The translations under genes were made by a program, and so were the position numbers. This document shows, piece after piece, positions 1-6,503 of a stretch of 29,517 nt of DNA (within the stretch, counting starts at the first letter, position 1; each line of letters begins with the position of its first letter). The DNA is taken from the IMG/VR virus record IMGVR_UViG_3300030104_001612, positions 1 to 29,517 of that record; one strand, written 5' to 3'. The stretch is from a virus. The notes beneath the pieces were generated by a model, which saw only the letters and a list, made by a program, of their open reading frames with translations, did no database searches and had not been told where the DNA came from.

Positions 1-194
1 ACAGCGGGAACTTTATCTTTTACGCATTCATAATATTTAGATTTAATAAAATCCTGTTGTACGCTTTCTATCTCTTCTACTTTTGCCTTAAAATCCTCAT
101 CCTCTTTAAGCCATTTATAAAAGTTCGTTCTTGATAAACCCGCTGCTTTTAAAGCCGTTGTAACAACTCCCAAGCTTGACTCTAAAGCTTTTAA
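1..194. repeat. Left copy of imperfect terminal overlap
   Basis: This stretch matches bases 29324-29517 over 194 nt with seven mismatches that I counted by eye. Six of the seven are silent in the terS reading frame and one gives Ala/Thr, so the two copies look like two natural alleles and not random read errors. The simplest reading is that the contig closes on itself, with a genome of about 29,323 bp. A short true terminal redundancy is less likely because the copies would then be expected to be identical. Confidence 0.9.
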
Positions 195-233
195 TAATCT
201 TTCTTTGTTAATCTTTGTTCTATTTTGTTCCAT
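1..233 (-). CDS. terS: Terminase small subunit, N-terminal part (continues at the right end)
   Basis: This is the DNA-recognition subunit of the packaging motor, which binds phage DNA and hands it to TerL. The minus-strand frame starts at ATG 233-231 (MEQNRTKINKERLLKALESS) and runs off the left edge. It contains a helix-turn-helix of the terminase/Hin type at about residues 13-37 (VTTALKAAGLSRTNFYKWLK). Joined to 29203-29323 it gives 118 codons including the stop, in frame, which is a usual size for a small TerS. The start directly abuts the stop codon of the glycosyltransferase gene (234-236), so the two are probably translated from one message. Start choice is secure because the frame has an ATG here and a family-like N-terminus. 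Confidence 0.85.
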   Translation of the reverse strand, partial: MEQNRTKINKERLLKALESSLGVVTTALKAAGLSRTNFYKWLKEDEDFKAKVEEIESVQQDFIKSKYYECVKDKVPA

Positions 234-968
234 TTATACAGCTAATTTTATTGCAAACTCATTATTTGTTCTCTTTGCCGAAGCAACCATTCCAGGATAT
301 TGCTTTATTAATTTTTTAATACAAGCTCTTTCAATATCAATAGTTCTATAATCCTTGCAACCGCCCTCTGTTACCCAGTGATGATTTTCCCAGAATAAAT
401 ATCTAACCCCAAGTATTCCGCCTTTATCTTTTATATGGCGTAAGCATAATTCGTAATCTTCCTTTACAGTATACTCTTCATCAAAATAATACTCTCCATC
501 ATTTATAATACCCATTATAGAGCCTAGCGCATAAGTTTTAAATAAAAAGGGTTTGTATGGATAAGTACTTTTGCTGCTGGATTCTGTTGATACTCCCCAA
601 ATCTTATACTCCAATTGAATGCACATATCAAAGAATTTATTAAACTCATTAAGCCAAAAATCTTCATCTTTTATTTTAATCATGTTTACATTCCTTTTAT
701 TGAATCTAACATATCCCGCCGTTTTAACATCATCATCCAGCATAACTACGCGCTTATGATTGCAATTTTTTAATATCCAATTTCTAGTTGGCGTAATGCC
801 TTTAATTTCTTTTGGTATTCCTATTACGTTTTTATAAAATTGCTTGTATTGATGAACCTCACTTTCTGGCACATAAAAAGTACTATCTTTTATAATATCT
901 TGAGTAGTACATTTACCAGCTCTGTTTTTACTTGGAATCGCGCAGTGCATATCTTTTTTTAAATTCAT
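234..968 (-). CDS. TET-associated-type glycosyltransferase (TAGT-like), putative DNA-base glycosyltransferase
   Basis: A 244-residue protein that looks like a GT-A fold glycosyltransferase. Visible signs are an N-terminal AIPSKNR nucleotide-sugar-binding-like stretch (10-16), YVPESE (32-37), GITPTRNWIL (57-66), a DxD-type metal site VVMLDDD (74-80), and a late acidic KEDYE (169-173) followed by a GG turn (202-203). This set resembles the TAGT family described from phages, where members are predicted to attach sugars to modified bases in DNA. No TET/JBP hydroxylase or hydroxymethyl-pyrimidine synthase is recognised in this genome, so the acceptor is unknown. It lies between parB and terS, overlaps parB by 41 nt, and ends one base before the terS ATG. 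The upstream GGAGAGGG, 12 nt before ATG 968, supports the long start; Met7 is an alternative. Family membership is by eye and no search was run. Confidence 0.65.
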   Translation of the reverse strand: MNLKKDMHCAIPSKNRAGKCTTQDIIKDSTFYVPESEVHQYKQFYKNVIGIPKEIKGITPTRNWILKNCNHKRVVMLDDDVKTAGYVRFNKRNVNMIKIKDEDFWLNEFNKFFDMCIQLEYKIWGVSTESSSKSTYPYKPFLFKTYALGSIMGIINDGEYYFDEEYTVKEDYELCLRHIKDKGGILGVRYLFWENHHWVTEGGCKDYRTIDIERACIKKLIKQYPGMVASAKRTNNEFAIKLAV

Positions 969-1554
969 TATACGTTAAAACCCTCTCCATGCTTACAGAA
1001 TCAAATGAAGAGCCTTTTTTATATCCGCCTTTTCTTACTATTCCTAATTTTAAATCTTCTTTTAATTGCTCCCATTCCTCACTATTAGGTTCGCAAATAA
1101 TCATAATATATTCTTTTGGCGGCTCTATTTGTAATGATTGCGGCAGCTCTATTTCTTCGCCCTCTTCCGCCTCATCTATTTTATCATCTGGATTCTGCCA
1201 TACATCCAACCCCCAGTCTTCTAATTTAGTGCTATCCCATTCATTAGCTAACATATCCCACTCCCACTCTCCAAAGCCTACGTTATCTTTTACTATAAAC
1301 TCATCTTTCTGTTCTTTTGTTAATCCTTCCGCTATCTCAATCCATACTTCTTTTAGCCCAGCTTCTTTACTTGCCTTTAATCTCATATTCCCGCCCAGAA
1401 TCATCATTTCCTCATCTACAACTATCGGCCTCAGCTTTAACATTTCTGGAAATTCTTTTATTGATTTTACAAGCTTATTAAATTTATCATTCTTTATTAT
1501 CCTGGGATTATTTGGATTCCCTTTTAATTTGTATAACTTAACCTGTTGCTTCAT
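928..1554 (-). CDS. ParB-like N-terminal domain protein (ParB/sulfiredoxin fold)
   Basis: A 208-residue protein. Residues 5-100 look like a ParB N-terminal domain: NPNNPRIIKNDKFNKLVKSI, then PIVVDEEMMILGGNMRLKA, with GGNMRLKA (54-61) as the counterpart of the ParB box II GGHRRLRA, and a following KDNVGFGEWEWD segment. An acidic linker (about 123-140) leads to a second compact domain with the motif IMIICEPNSEEWEQLKEDL near the C-terminus. Proteins of this type sit beside phage terminase genes and may bind or nick DNA, or modify packaging. True plasmid-type partition is unlikely because there is no ParA. It shares the early transcript with the glycosyltransferase, whose start lies inside its 3' end. 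Confidence 0.75.
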   Translation of the reverse strand: MKQQVKLYKLKGNPNNPRIIKNDKFNKLVKSIKEFPEMLKLRPIVVDEEMMILGGNMRLKASKEAGLKEVWIEIAEGLTKEQKDEFIVKDNVGFGEWEWDMLANEWDSTKLEDWGLDVWQNPDDKIDEAEEGEEIELPQSLQIEPPKEYIMIICEPNSEEWEQLKEDLKLGIVRKGGYKKGSSFDSVSMERVLTYNEFKKRYALRDSK

Positions 1555-1586
1555 AATATATAATAGATTTTTTATTTATTTGTTTT

Positions 1587-1796
1587 TTAGTAATCCATCC
1601 ATCTTTTATTCTTACTGTTTTTTAATCTTTCATCTAAATCCTTACTAATAATTTTACTTATCCTAGCTTCTGGTATTTTAAATTTATCTACTAAAGCTCT
1701 CATACTATTATTGTGTGGATTGTTAAAATAATACTTTGCAATTTCTTTTTCGCCATCTTCATCTAATATAACAGCTTTTCTTTTTTTTCTTTTCAT
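1587..1796 (-). CDS. Small basic helix-turn-helix protein
   Basis: A 69-residue, strongly basic protein. It starts with a Lys/Arg-rich patch (MKRKKRKAV), and residues 31-52 (SMRALVDKFKIPEARISKII) read as a helix-turn-helix. It resembles short DNA-binding proteins of the Rha/Hin-type HTH class but I cannot assign a family. Its ATG lies one base after the TAA of the zinc-ribbon gene (1797), so it is coupled to it. It may be a regulator of the early operon or an accessory packaging factor given the nearby parB. Confidence 0.6.
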   Translation of the reverse strand: MKRKKRKAVILDEDGEKEIAKYYFNNPHNNSMRALVDKFKIPEARISKIISKDLDERLKNSKNKRWMDY

Positions 1797-2048
1797 TTAA
1801 TTAAAATCTTCATTTATTCCCCTTTCTCCGCATAGCCTTTCTTTAGTTCCCTCAATAATCTTTTTTCTTCTTTTGCTTAAAGTCGGCTCCGTTCTTACAA
1901 TTTGCGGCATTCCTTCGGCTGGCTTGCTTTCCATATATTTACCGCATTCGCATAAAACATCAGCTACCCATTTTTTATCTCTATAAATTATCTTAGCTCT
2001 AAGAACTTTTTTTTCTTCCTCTCCGCATGGACATCTGTATATCGTCAT
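1797..2048 (-). CDS. Small zinc-ribbon protein
   Basis: An 83-residue protein with two knuckles, CPCG (6-9) and CECG (33-36), about 25 residues apart, which is the spacing of a four-Cys zinc ribbon. The C-terminal third is basic (LSKRRKKIIEGTKERL). Proteins like this are common in phage early regions and may contact nucleic acid or host transcription proteins, but the role here is not known. It overlaps the DUF3310 gene by 4 nt (ATGA-type overlap). Confidence 0.6.
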   Translation of the reverse strand: MTIYRCPCGEEEKKVLRAKIIYRDKKWVADVLCECGKYMESKPAEGMPQIVRTEPTLSKRRKKIIEGTKERLCGERGINEDFN

Positions 2049-2308
2049 CTTACTAGCCCACCTGTTTTAGTTCCTTTACATTCAACTAACTTATCCAGCT
2101 CAAAATGCAGATGATTTATCGCCTTTCTAATATCTTGCTCGGCTGGATTCCCTTCCTTTTTTCCAGCGCGCAAAAGATAACTAACTGCCGTTCCACAATT
2201 GTAAGATAAATTAAAATCTTCCACTACCTTTCTAGCAGAGTATTTATATTTTTTACCTATATAATAATGCGGCTCTGGGTTCTTTTTGTAATCTTCTTTT
2301 TTATTCAT
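2045..2308 (-). CDS. DUF3310-like phage protein
   Basis: An 87-residue protein with the pattern seen in the DUF3310 family of phage early proteins: HYYIGKKYKYSARKVVEDFNL, then an Asn/Gly turn (YNCGTAVSYLLRAGKK) and a closing helix with DIRKAINHLHFELDKL. The family occurs near phage replication and nucleotide metabolism genes and has been likened to nucleotide-kinase-associated or MazG-like helical proteins. Its biochemical function is not established. It overlaps the next upstream gene by 8 nt. Confidence 0.7.
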   Translation of the reverse strand: MNKKEDYKKNPEPHYYIGKKYKYSARKVVEDFNLSYNCGTAVSYLLRAGKKEGNPAEQDIRKAINHLHFELDKLVECKGTKTGGLVR

Positions 2309-2705
2309 ATTCTCTATTTATTTTTTTTATTGAATCAAAACAAACGCTTAGGCAGCTTGAGCAATTAGTTGTTGTTGAGTAATTAGTATTATGGATAGTA
2401 TTGTAAAGTTCTATCATATCGCTTTTAACGCTTGTATTAGGCGCTCTGCCTTTTTGTATTAGCTGCCATATTCTTTTAGCTTCTTTTACCATTTCATCTG
2501 GCAAATCTTTTGGCGTTTTTACTTCTTTAGTCTTTTCCCATTTTCTTGGATTATCCGCGCACTCCGAAGGGCCGAGCCTTGCCTTCACTTTCATAAAACA
2601 TTTACAAATGGCGCAATTTCCAAGTAAGCTTATATAGTGTTCGCAGCTTTTACATATTGCAATTCTATCTTTATATATATTATTAGAAACGAAAAACCTA
2701 TTCAT
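2301..2705 (-). CDS. Cys-rich protein with N-terminal zinc finger
   Basis: A 134-residue protein. The N-terminal third has CKSC (18-21) followed by CAICKCF (31-37), a probable zinc-binding knuckle. The middle (about 65-90) is a charged helix (KTPKDLPDEMVKEAKRIWQL) and the C-terminal part has further Cys (CSSCLSVC). Similar proteins are found in flavobacterial phages beside DUF3310 and the sigma-like factor, but I know of no assigned function. It overlaps neighbours at both ends, which fits a tightly coupled early operon. Confidence 0.6.
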   Translation of the reverse strand: MNRFFVSNNIYKDRIAICKSCEHYISLLGNCAICKCFMKVKARLGPSECADNPRKWEKTKEVKTPKDLPDEMVKEAKRIWQLIQKGRAPNTSVKSDMIELYNTIHNTNYSTTTNCSSCLSVCFDSIKKINREYE

Positions 2706-2844
2706 CTAACTTGGCCAAATTACTATCATTTTTTCTATCCGCTTTTTTTATATATTTATTTGGCGTTTTAGGTTTCCAATCTGGATGCCTAAAGCCGAAC
2801 TGCATAATAAAGCTGCATTTCTTTTTAGGGTCATACATCTTCAT
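2698..2844 (-). CDS. Small basic protein (48 aa), unknown
   Basis: A 48-codon frame starting at ATG 2844 (MKMYDPKKKC) and stopping at TAG 2698-2700. It fills the only gap between the Cys-rich gene and the sigma-like gene, overlapping the former by 8 nt and the latter by 14 nt, as the genes around it do. It is rich in Lys and aromatic residues (FGFRHPDWKPKTPNKY) and ends in an acidic tip (AKLDE). No family is recognised. Support comes from the neat overlaps and clear codon use, not from homology. Confidence 0.55.
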   Translation of the reverse strand: MKMYDPKKKCSFIMQFGFRHPDWKPKTPNKYIKKADRKNDSNLAKLDE

Positions 2845-3409
2845 TTAACTCTTTTTTTAGTATTGTTCTAACCTTATCAATTGTAGTAAATAAGCTATTT
2901 CTACTTATCCTTGTTTTTTCCGCGAGCGAATCCAGCGTATTCCCGCTATAATAGAGTTTGAAAATTTCTCTATCATACCAATATAATTTATCTAGCTCTT
3001 TATCTATTAACTCCAATTTATTTAAGCTTTCGTTTTCCGCTTCTTTATATGGAATATTTTGTATATTCTTATTATTATAATTATCATTAACGAAATCATT
3101 ATCGTTAAAAGTTGTACTGCTATTAAAGCAAGCGCTATCAATATGAGTATAATATTTTTCATACTTATAATAAAAATTACTTCTGGTACTTGTAAGAGCG
3201 CGCCTTAAAGCTACCGCGCCATATTTTAAAATTCCCTCAATTCCGTCTTTATCATAAATCTTTTTTATTGTTTCGGGATTTATCTGTAAGAAATATAAGA
3301 ACAATTCTTGCACCGCCTCATCAACTTTATTTTTATCCTTTGTAAATCTATAAGCTATTTCTCTAAAATTATCATTTAACTTAGATATTTCTAAATATAT
3401 CTTATTCAT
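2831..3409 (-). CDS. Sigma-70-like / HTH transcription factor
   Basis: A 192-residue protein. Residues 1-90 are helical and resemble a divergent sigma region 2 (DEAVQELFLYFL). An Asn-rich insert (about 95-120) separates it from a C-terminal region-4-like helix-turn-helix: YDREIFKLYYSGNTLDSLAEKTRISRNSLFTTIDKVR, where the ISRNSLFTTIDKV helix would read DNA. Factors of this kind in Bacteroidota phages are candidates for switching the host polymerase to late genes. No phage-specific late promoter motif was identified here. It overlaps the next gene upstream by 8 nt. Confidence 0.6.
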   Translation of the reverse strand: MNKIYLEISKLNDNFREIAYRFTKDKNKVDEAVQELFLYFLQINPETIKKIYDKDGIEGILKYGAVALRRALTSTRSNFYYKYEKYYTHIDSACFNSSTTFNDNDFVNDNYNNKNIQNIPYKEAENESLNKLELIDKELDKLYWYDREIFKLYYSGNTLDSLAEKTRISRNSLFTTIDKVRTILKKELNEDV

Positions 3410-3758
3410 TTTTTAGCTCTAAATTGTCTAGCTTGTTTACAGTTTCTTGCAGCACCTCATCCAATACAACCTTGTACGCTCTTATTACTGAAGCATTTTT
3501 TTTAGTTTCTACTCCAGCAAAAAATCCATTTATTGCAACTGATATATTTATTGGAATTATCATTATCCAGTCATAATAATTATTTTCTCTAACACCCTCT
3601 CCATATCCATTATGGTACTCATAAATTAAATTTAAAACGTCCAGAAAATTCTGATACTTTGTTTTCGATGAAACCTCTTGAGCAAATTTTTTGCAAAGAT
3701 TAATATAAACTTCTACAATTCTTTTATGGTTTTCACTTGAAAAAATTGGAATAGGCAT
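3402..3758 (-). CDS. Early protein of unknown function (118 aa)
   Basis: A 118-residue, mostly helical protein with a central hydrophobic stretch (YDWIMIIPINISVAINGFF, about 62-80) that could be a buried helix or a membrane segment. No family is recognised. A perfect minus-7-type box (TATCTTTG) lies only 4 nt before its ATG, so it may also be made from a nearly leaderless message. It is coupled to the sigma-like gene by an 8-nt overlap, which suggests joint expression. Confidence 0.5.
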   Translation of the reverse strand: MPIPIFSSENHKRIVEVYINLCKKFAQEVSSKTKYQNFLDVLNLIYEYHNGYGEGVRENNYYDWIMIIPINISVAINGFFAGVETKKNASVIRAYKVVLDEVLQETVNKLDNLELKNE

Positions 3759-3762
3759 ACGT

Positions 3763-3770
3763 CAAAGATA
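3763..3770 (-). promoter_or_regulatory. Possible minus-7 box for an internal early promoter
   Basis: On the minus strand this reads TATCTTTG, a full match to the Bacteroidota TAnnTTTG element. No TTTG is present about 20 bp upstream, so only half of the promoter is seen. Transcription would begin close to ATG 3758. Confidence 0.3.
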
Positions 3771-3779
3771 TAAAAAAAG

Positions 3780-4187
3780 TTACTCTATTCCTTTTTCTTT
3801 TTTTAAGTTTTTAACAGCCTCTTTGTAATAACTTATCTTTTCTTCATAATCAACTCTAGAAAGCTTTAATGTTTGCCTGGCTTTAATTTGTAATTTTTCA
3901 GCTGTTCCCTCTCCGTATTCTGCATCTAAATTTTTCCCAAATTTAAACTGTTCTCCTTGGCCAAAAAGATTATCAGCGGCCGACTGGGGTTGTACATTAA
4001 TTTCGCACCATCTAGTCGCTAAATGTTTTCTAGACATAAAGTGTCCAGCATGAATCTTCTTATAATGATAATACCGCCCAGAAGTATAACATTTAGTAAA
4101 TCCCAAATCATCCGCATTTTTCAGCCGAATAAATAAGCTAAAGTATTTATCTAGTTCTTTTTTTAATTTGCTTATTGATTTTGCCAA
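3780..4187 (-). CDS. ninG: NinG/Rap-like recombination protein with degenerate zinc site
   Basis: A 135-residue protein of the lambda NinG (Rap) type, an HNH-like DNA junction-processing nuclease used in phage recombination. The core AGHFMSRKHLATRW (47-60), then INVQPQ and GEQFKFGKNLD, and the closing YGEGTAEKL segment fit the family well. In usual members two pairs (CxTCG and QCxxCN) hold a zinc ion. Here the first pair is C33/S36 and the second is S69/D72, so three of four Cys are replaced. The His of AGHF and Asn73 remain. It may be inactive, or may hold its fold without zinc. It overlaps the HTH gene upstream by 16 nt. Confidence 0.75.
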   Translation of the reverse strand: MAKSISKLKKELDKYFSLFIRLKNADDLGFTKCYTSGRYYHYKKIHAGHFMSRKHLATRWCEINVQPQSAADNLFGQGEQFKFGKNLDAEYGEGTAEKLQIKARQTLKLSRVDYEEKISYYKEAVKNLKKEKGIE

Positions 4188-4456
4188 AGCTCTTTTTGAT
4201 TAAATTCTTTAGGCGGATTCGTATAAGTATATTTTGCGATAGTAGTATTTCTGCCAAATCTAGTTTTTTTAGTTAAAGGAATACTATCAATATTATACCC
4301 CTCTTTTCTATGATTAAAAATTATAGCTGATAATCTAGTTGCTCCATATTCTCTTATAGCTTCATAGCTTGTAATACTTCCATAAGTTTTTAGATGCCAT
4401 AATATAGCATCCGATTGACTTCTAACCTGGCTTTCTGTAATAGTAATTTTTTTCAT
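4172..4456 (-). CDS. Winged helix-turn-helix protein (HTH_39-like)
   Basis: A 94-residue protein matching the small phage HTH domain with the order ILWHLKTYGSITSYEAIREY, then GATRLSAIIFNHRKEGYNI and a two-strand wing (TTIAKYTY). The first part is the helix-turn-helix and GATRLSAII holds the reading helix. Such proteins occur in phage replication or regulation modules, where they may act as small repressors or recombination-directionality-like factors. Its position beside ninG and the replication genes favours a role in early DNA metabolism or control. Confidence 0.65.
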   Translation of the reverse strand: MKKITITESQVRSQSDAILWHLKTYGSITSYEAIREYGATRLSAIIFNHRKEGYNIDSIPLTKKTRFGRNTTIAKYTYTNPPKEFNQKELWQNQ

Positions 4457-4467
4457 TTATTCATTTT

Positions 4468-4836
4468 TTAGTTGATTAATTTAATTGGCTCTTGAAAGTA
4501 TTGTACTTCTTTAGGCTTTCTTCCTAAAGTTTTTACTTCATAATAAGCATTATCGCATATTTTTTTCATTTGATACGTCCATTTATAAAACGTTCTAATA
4601 TCTAAAAATGGCTCATCTTTTCCGAATCGTACTCCATAGGAAAAAGCATCTTCTATCTGATTGAAAGTCATATTATTAAATCTTTTTTCTTTAATCAAAT
4701 CTCCAGCAAATATTTTGCTTAAAGCGGCAATAGTTTTTCCGTCCATATTGCTTCCAATTTCTATTTTAGTTTTAGATATTAATTCGTATACTTTAGAGCT
4801 TAGCTCTTTTAAATTTTCTTGCTTTAATGGCTTCAT
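4468..4836 (-). CDS. Conserved-looking early protein, possible replication accessory
   Basis: A 122-residue, charged helical protein. It has the block FNQIEDAFSYGVRFGKDEPF followed by DIRTFYKWTYQMKKIC, a pattern I associate with small proteins beside DnaD-like initiators in flavobacterial phages, but without a known function. A helicase-loader-like role is a guess based only on its overlap with the replication protein gene (4 nt). No metal or nucleotide motif is visible. Confidence 0.5.
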   Translation of the reverse strand: MKPLKQENLKELSSKVYELISKTKIEIGSNMDGKTIAALSKIFAGDLIKEKRFNNMTFNQIEDAFSYGVRFGKDEPFLDIRTFYKWTYQMKKICDNAYYEVKTLGRKPKEVQYFQEPIKLIN

Positions 4837-5450
4837 AAAAATTCCTTTCCTTTTAAATATTCATTTATTTGCGCATCTATCTTAGACGTTGGGGTTCTTT
4901 CTTTATCTCTTTTTTCCCATGTAATCATAGCACGCTTCCAGTTTTTCATCTTATTCTTTCCAACTTTCCAGCCGTTTGATTCATAAAAAGAAAAAAACGC
5001 TTCAGCATCTATATTATTATTTCGCAAAATACAATAATCTTTAATATCATCTAAAGATGGTTTTTTAAAGCGCTCTTTATTATTACTATATGTAATATTA
5101 TTGTTATTAATTGTATTGTTATTCTTTAGCATTTTTGCTAACACCTCTTTATCATTTTTGCTTACACCCTCATAGCAAATCTGTATATACCTATTAGCAA
5201 TTTCTTTAGTACCCTCTTTATATGTAAAACTTACTTTTATAAATCCATTTCTTTTTAACTCATTTATCCACCTGGAAATAGTTACTTTATTCTTACCATA
5301 TAAATTACTAAAGTATTGATTAGAAGCAAAGCATACTCCATTCATTTGCAATAGAGCGGTTATCTCAGCAAAAAGCAATTTGGCATTAGGCGTAATATCT
5401 GCATATCTTACATACGCTGGAATATAAGAAAAGTAAGTTGGCTTATTCAT
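4833..5450 (-). CDS. Replication initiator-like protein (HTH_36 plus DnaD-like C-terminus)
   Basis: A 205-residue protein. Residues 1-95 form a winged helix of the replication O/HTH_36 kind: ITPNAKLLFAEITAL, then FASNQYFSNLYGKNKVTISR and WINELKRNGFIKV. An Asn-rich linker (about 109-124) follows. The C-terminal 60 residues carry YCILRNNNIDAEAFFSFYES and NGWKVGKNKMKNWKRAMITW, the helical segment seen in phage replisome organisers that bind DNA or recruit helicase. It likely marks and opens the phage origin. No helicase or polymerase gene is present, so replication must rely on host enzymes. It is coupled to the DnaA-like gene by TAATG. Confidence 0.7.
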   Translation of the reverse strand: MNKPTYFSYIPAYVRYADITPNAKLLFAEITALLQMNGVCFASNQYFSNLYGKNKVTISRWINELKRNGFIKVSFTYKEGTKEIANRYIQICYEGVSKNDKEVLAKMLKNNNTINNNNITYSNNKERFKKPSLDDIKDYCILRNNNIDAEAFFSFYESNGWKVGKNKMKNWKRAMITWEKRDKERTPTSKIDAQINEYLKGKEFL

Positions 5451-5959
5451 TAAATAATTTCTAGGTTATAATTGTAATCAGTTAAAGCAAACTTACACTT
5501 TTCTAATTGTTCGTAGAAGTCTTTATAAGAAACTTTAACATCAGTACCATATTTGCCGCTAGTAATTCTTAAAGTAGTTTGATGGACATCGCTATTAAAA
5601 ACGCCATTCTCTTTTAAATAATCCTTTAAATGCTCTAAAGATGAAAAGATTTTTTTAGAGCTTTTTATATTATTATAAGCATTAAAAACCATATTAAATA
5701 CATCCCTGTACCTGGGGAAGCTCCTGTAATTGGACTTATGATGCTTCTCATAATGATAAACGCATACCCTATCTCTTTTAAGCTCTTTTGCTATTATAGT
5801 AGGATGAGTTTCGTCAATCATTCTAGCTACTACCGCAGCTACGCTTCTAGGAACTTGGTATTTTAATTCTCTACTTTTATAAGATAAAGCTCCTTTTCGC
5901 AAGCCAACTAAGCTTGTAGTCAAGTTGCATAAAGTTTTAAAATTCTCTTCTGCTATCAT
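5450..5959 (-). CDS. DnaA domain IV-like DNA-binding protein
   Basis: A 169-residue protein. Residues 8-80 resemble the DNA-binding domain IV of DnaA: LRKGALSYKSRELKYQVPRS with the SR-basic turn, then VAAVVARMIDETHPTIIAKE and LKRDRVCVYHYEKHH, where DnaA would have the helix that contacts the DnaA box. The AAA+ ATPase domain of DnaA is absent. The C-terminal half is helical with no known fold. It could direct host DnaA-like recognition at the phage origin or act as a regulator. Assignment is by pattern only. Confidence 0.55.
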   Translation of the reverse strand: MIAEENFKTLCNLTTSLVGLRKGALSYKSRELKYQVPRSVAAVVARMIDETHPTIIAKELKRDRVCVYHYEKHHKSNYRSFPRYRDVFNMVFNAYNNIKSSKKIFSSLEHLKDYLKENGVFNSDVHQTTLRITSGKYGTDVKVSYKDFYEQLEKCKFALTDYNYNLEII

Positions 5960-5960
5960 T

Positions 5961-6302
5961 TTAAAATGGTAAATCTTTATCGTCAGAAGTTACAAAATCC
6001 GTTGGCGTAAATCCGCTATCTTTTTTAACTTCATTTTGATTAACAAACCACCAGCCGTCGATTTGATTATAATACTTCCCGTTGTATTCTCTAGAATATA
6101 CATTTACGCTAATAGTAACCATATCCCCCTCTTTAAGCTTATTCATTTGCTTAACTCTTTCCCCCATAGCTCTTACAGCAACTATATTATTATATTTCTC
6201 TTCTGTATCTATTAAGCATGTTTGACTTTCCCAGGCCTTTCCAGCCTTAGTTGTTCCCGCTTCAGCTTGAAGCATTTTAATTAGTTTTCCTTTAATTTCC
6301 AT
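5961..6302 (-). CDS. ssb: Single-stranded DNA-binding protein (DUF3127-type OB fold)
   Basis: A 113-residue protein of the DUF3127 family, the small OB-fold proteins typical of Bacteroidota and their phages. The start MEIKGKLIKMLQAEAGTTKA and the segment LKEGDMVTISVNVYSREYNG form OB strands. The C-terminus ends in an acidic, aromatic tip (DDKDLPF), like the tip of bacterial SSB that docks partner proteins. It probably coats single-stranded phage DNA during replication and recombination. It is followed after one base by the DnaA-like gene and preceded after 3 nt by the coiled-coil gene. Confidence 0.75.
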   Translation of the reverse strand: MEIKGKLIKMLQAEAGTTKAGKAWESQTCLIDTEEKYNNIVAVRAMGERVKQMNKLKEGDMVTISVNVYSREYNGKYYNQIDGWWFVNQNEVKKDSGFTPTDFVTSDDKDLPF

Positions 6303-6305
6303 AAT

Positions 6306-6479
6306 TTATTTTTTTATAATTTTTAAAATTTTTTGTATTTTTTCTCTAGCTTCTATAATTTGTAATTTAAGATGCAAGTTGTTTTCTCTTAATCTGTTGT
6401 ATTCGCTTTTTAAATATTGAAGCTGGTCGCTATTATCTAAAGGCGTATTAATACTGTTTTTTGGCATTGCGCTTTCCAT
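6306..6479 (-). CDS. Small coiled-coil protein (57 aa)
   Basis: A 57-codon frame from ATG 6479 to TAA 6306-6308. The first 17 residues are polar (MESAMPKNSINTPLDN) and the rest is a continuous basic helix with heptad-like spacing (LKSEYNRLRENNLHLKLQII). Its stop lies 3 nt before the SSB start, so the two are very likely co-translated. No family is recognised; by context it may be an SSB partner or a small replication accessory. Confidence 0.6.
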   Translation of the reverse strand: MESAMPKNSINTPLDNSDQLQYLKSEYNRLRENNLHLKLQIIEAREKIQKILKIIKK

Positions 6480-6503
6480 AATTTATTATTTAGTTAGTAA
6501 AAA

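Noticed and set aside
932-1648. A 238-codon plus-strand frame opposite parB
   Set aside because: It is a Ser/Phe-rich mirror of the parB frame; the minus-strand protein has clear ParB motifs.
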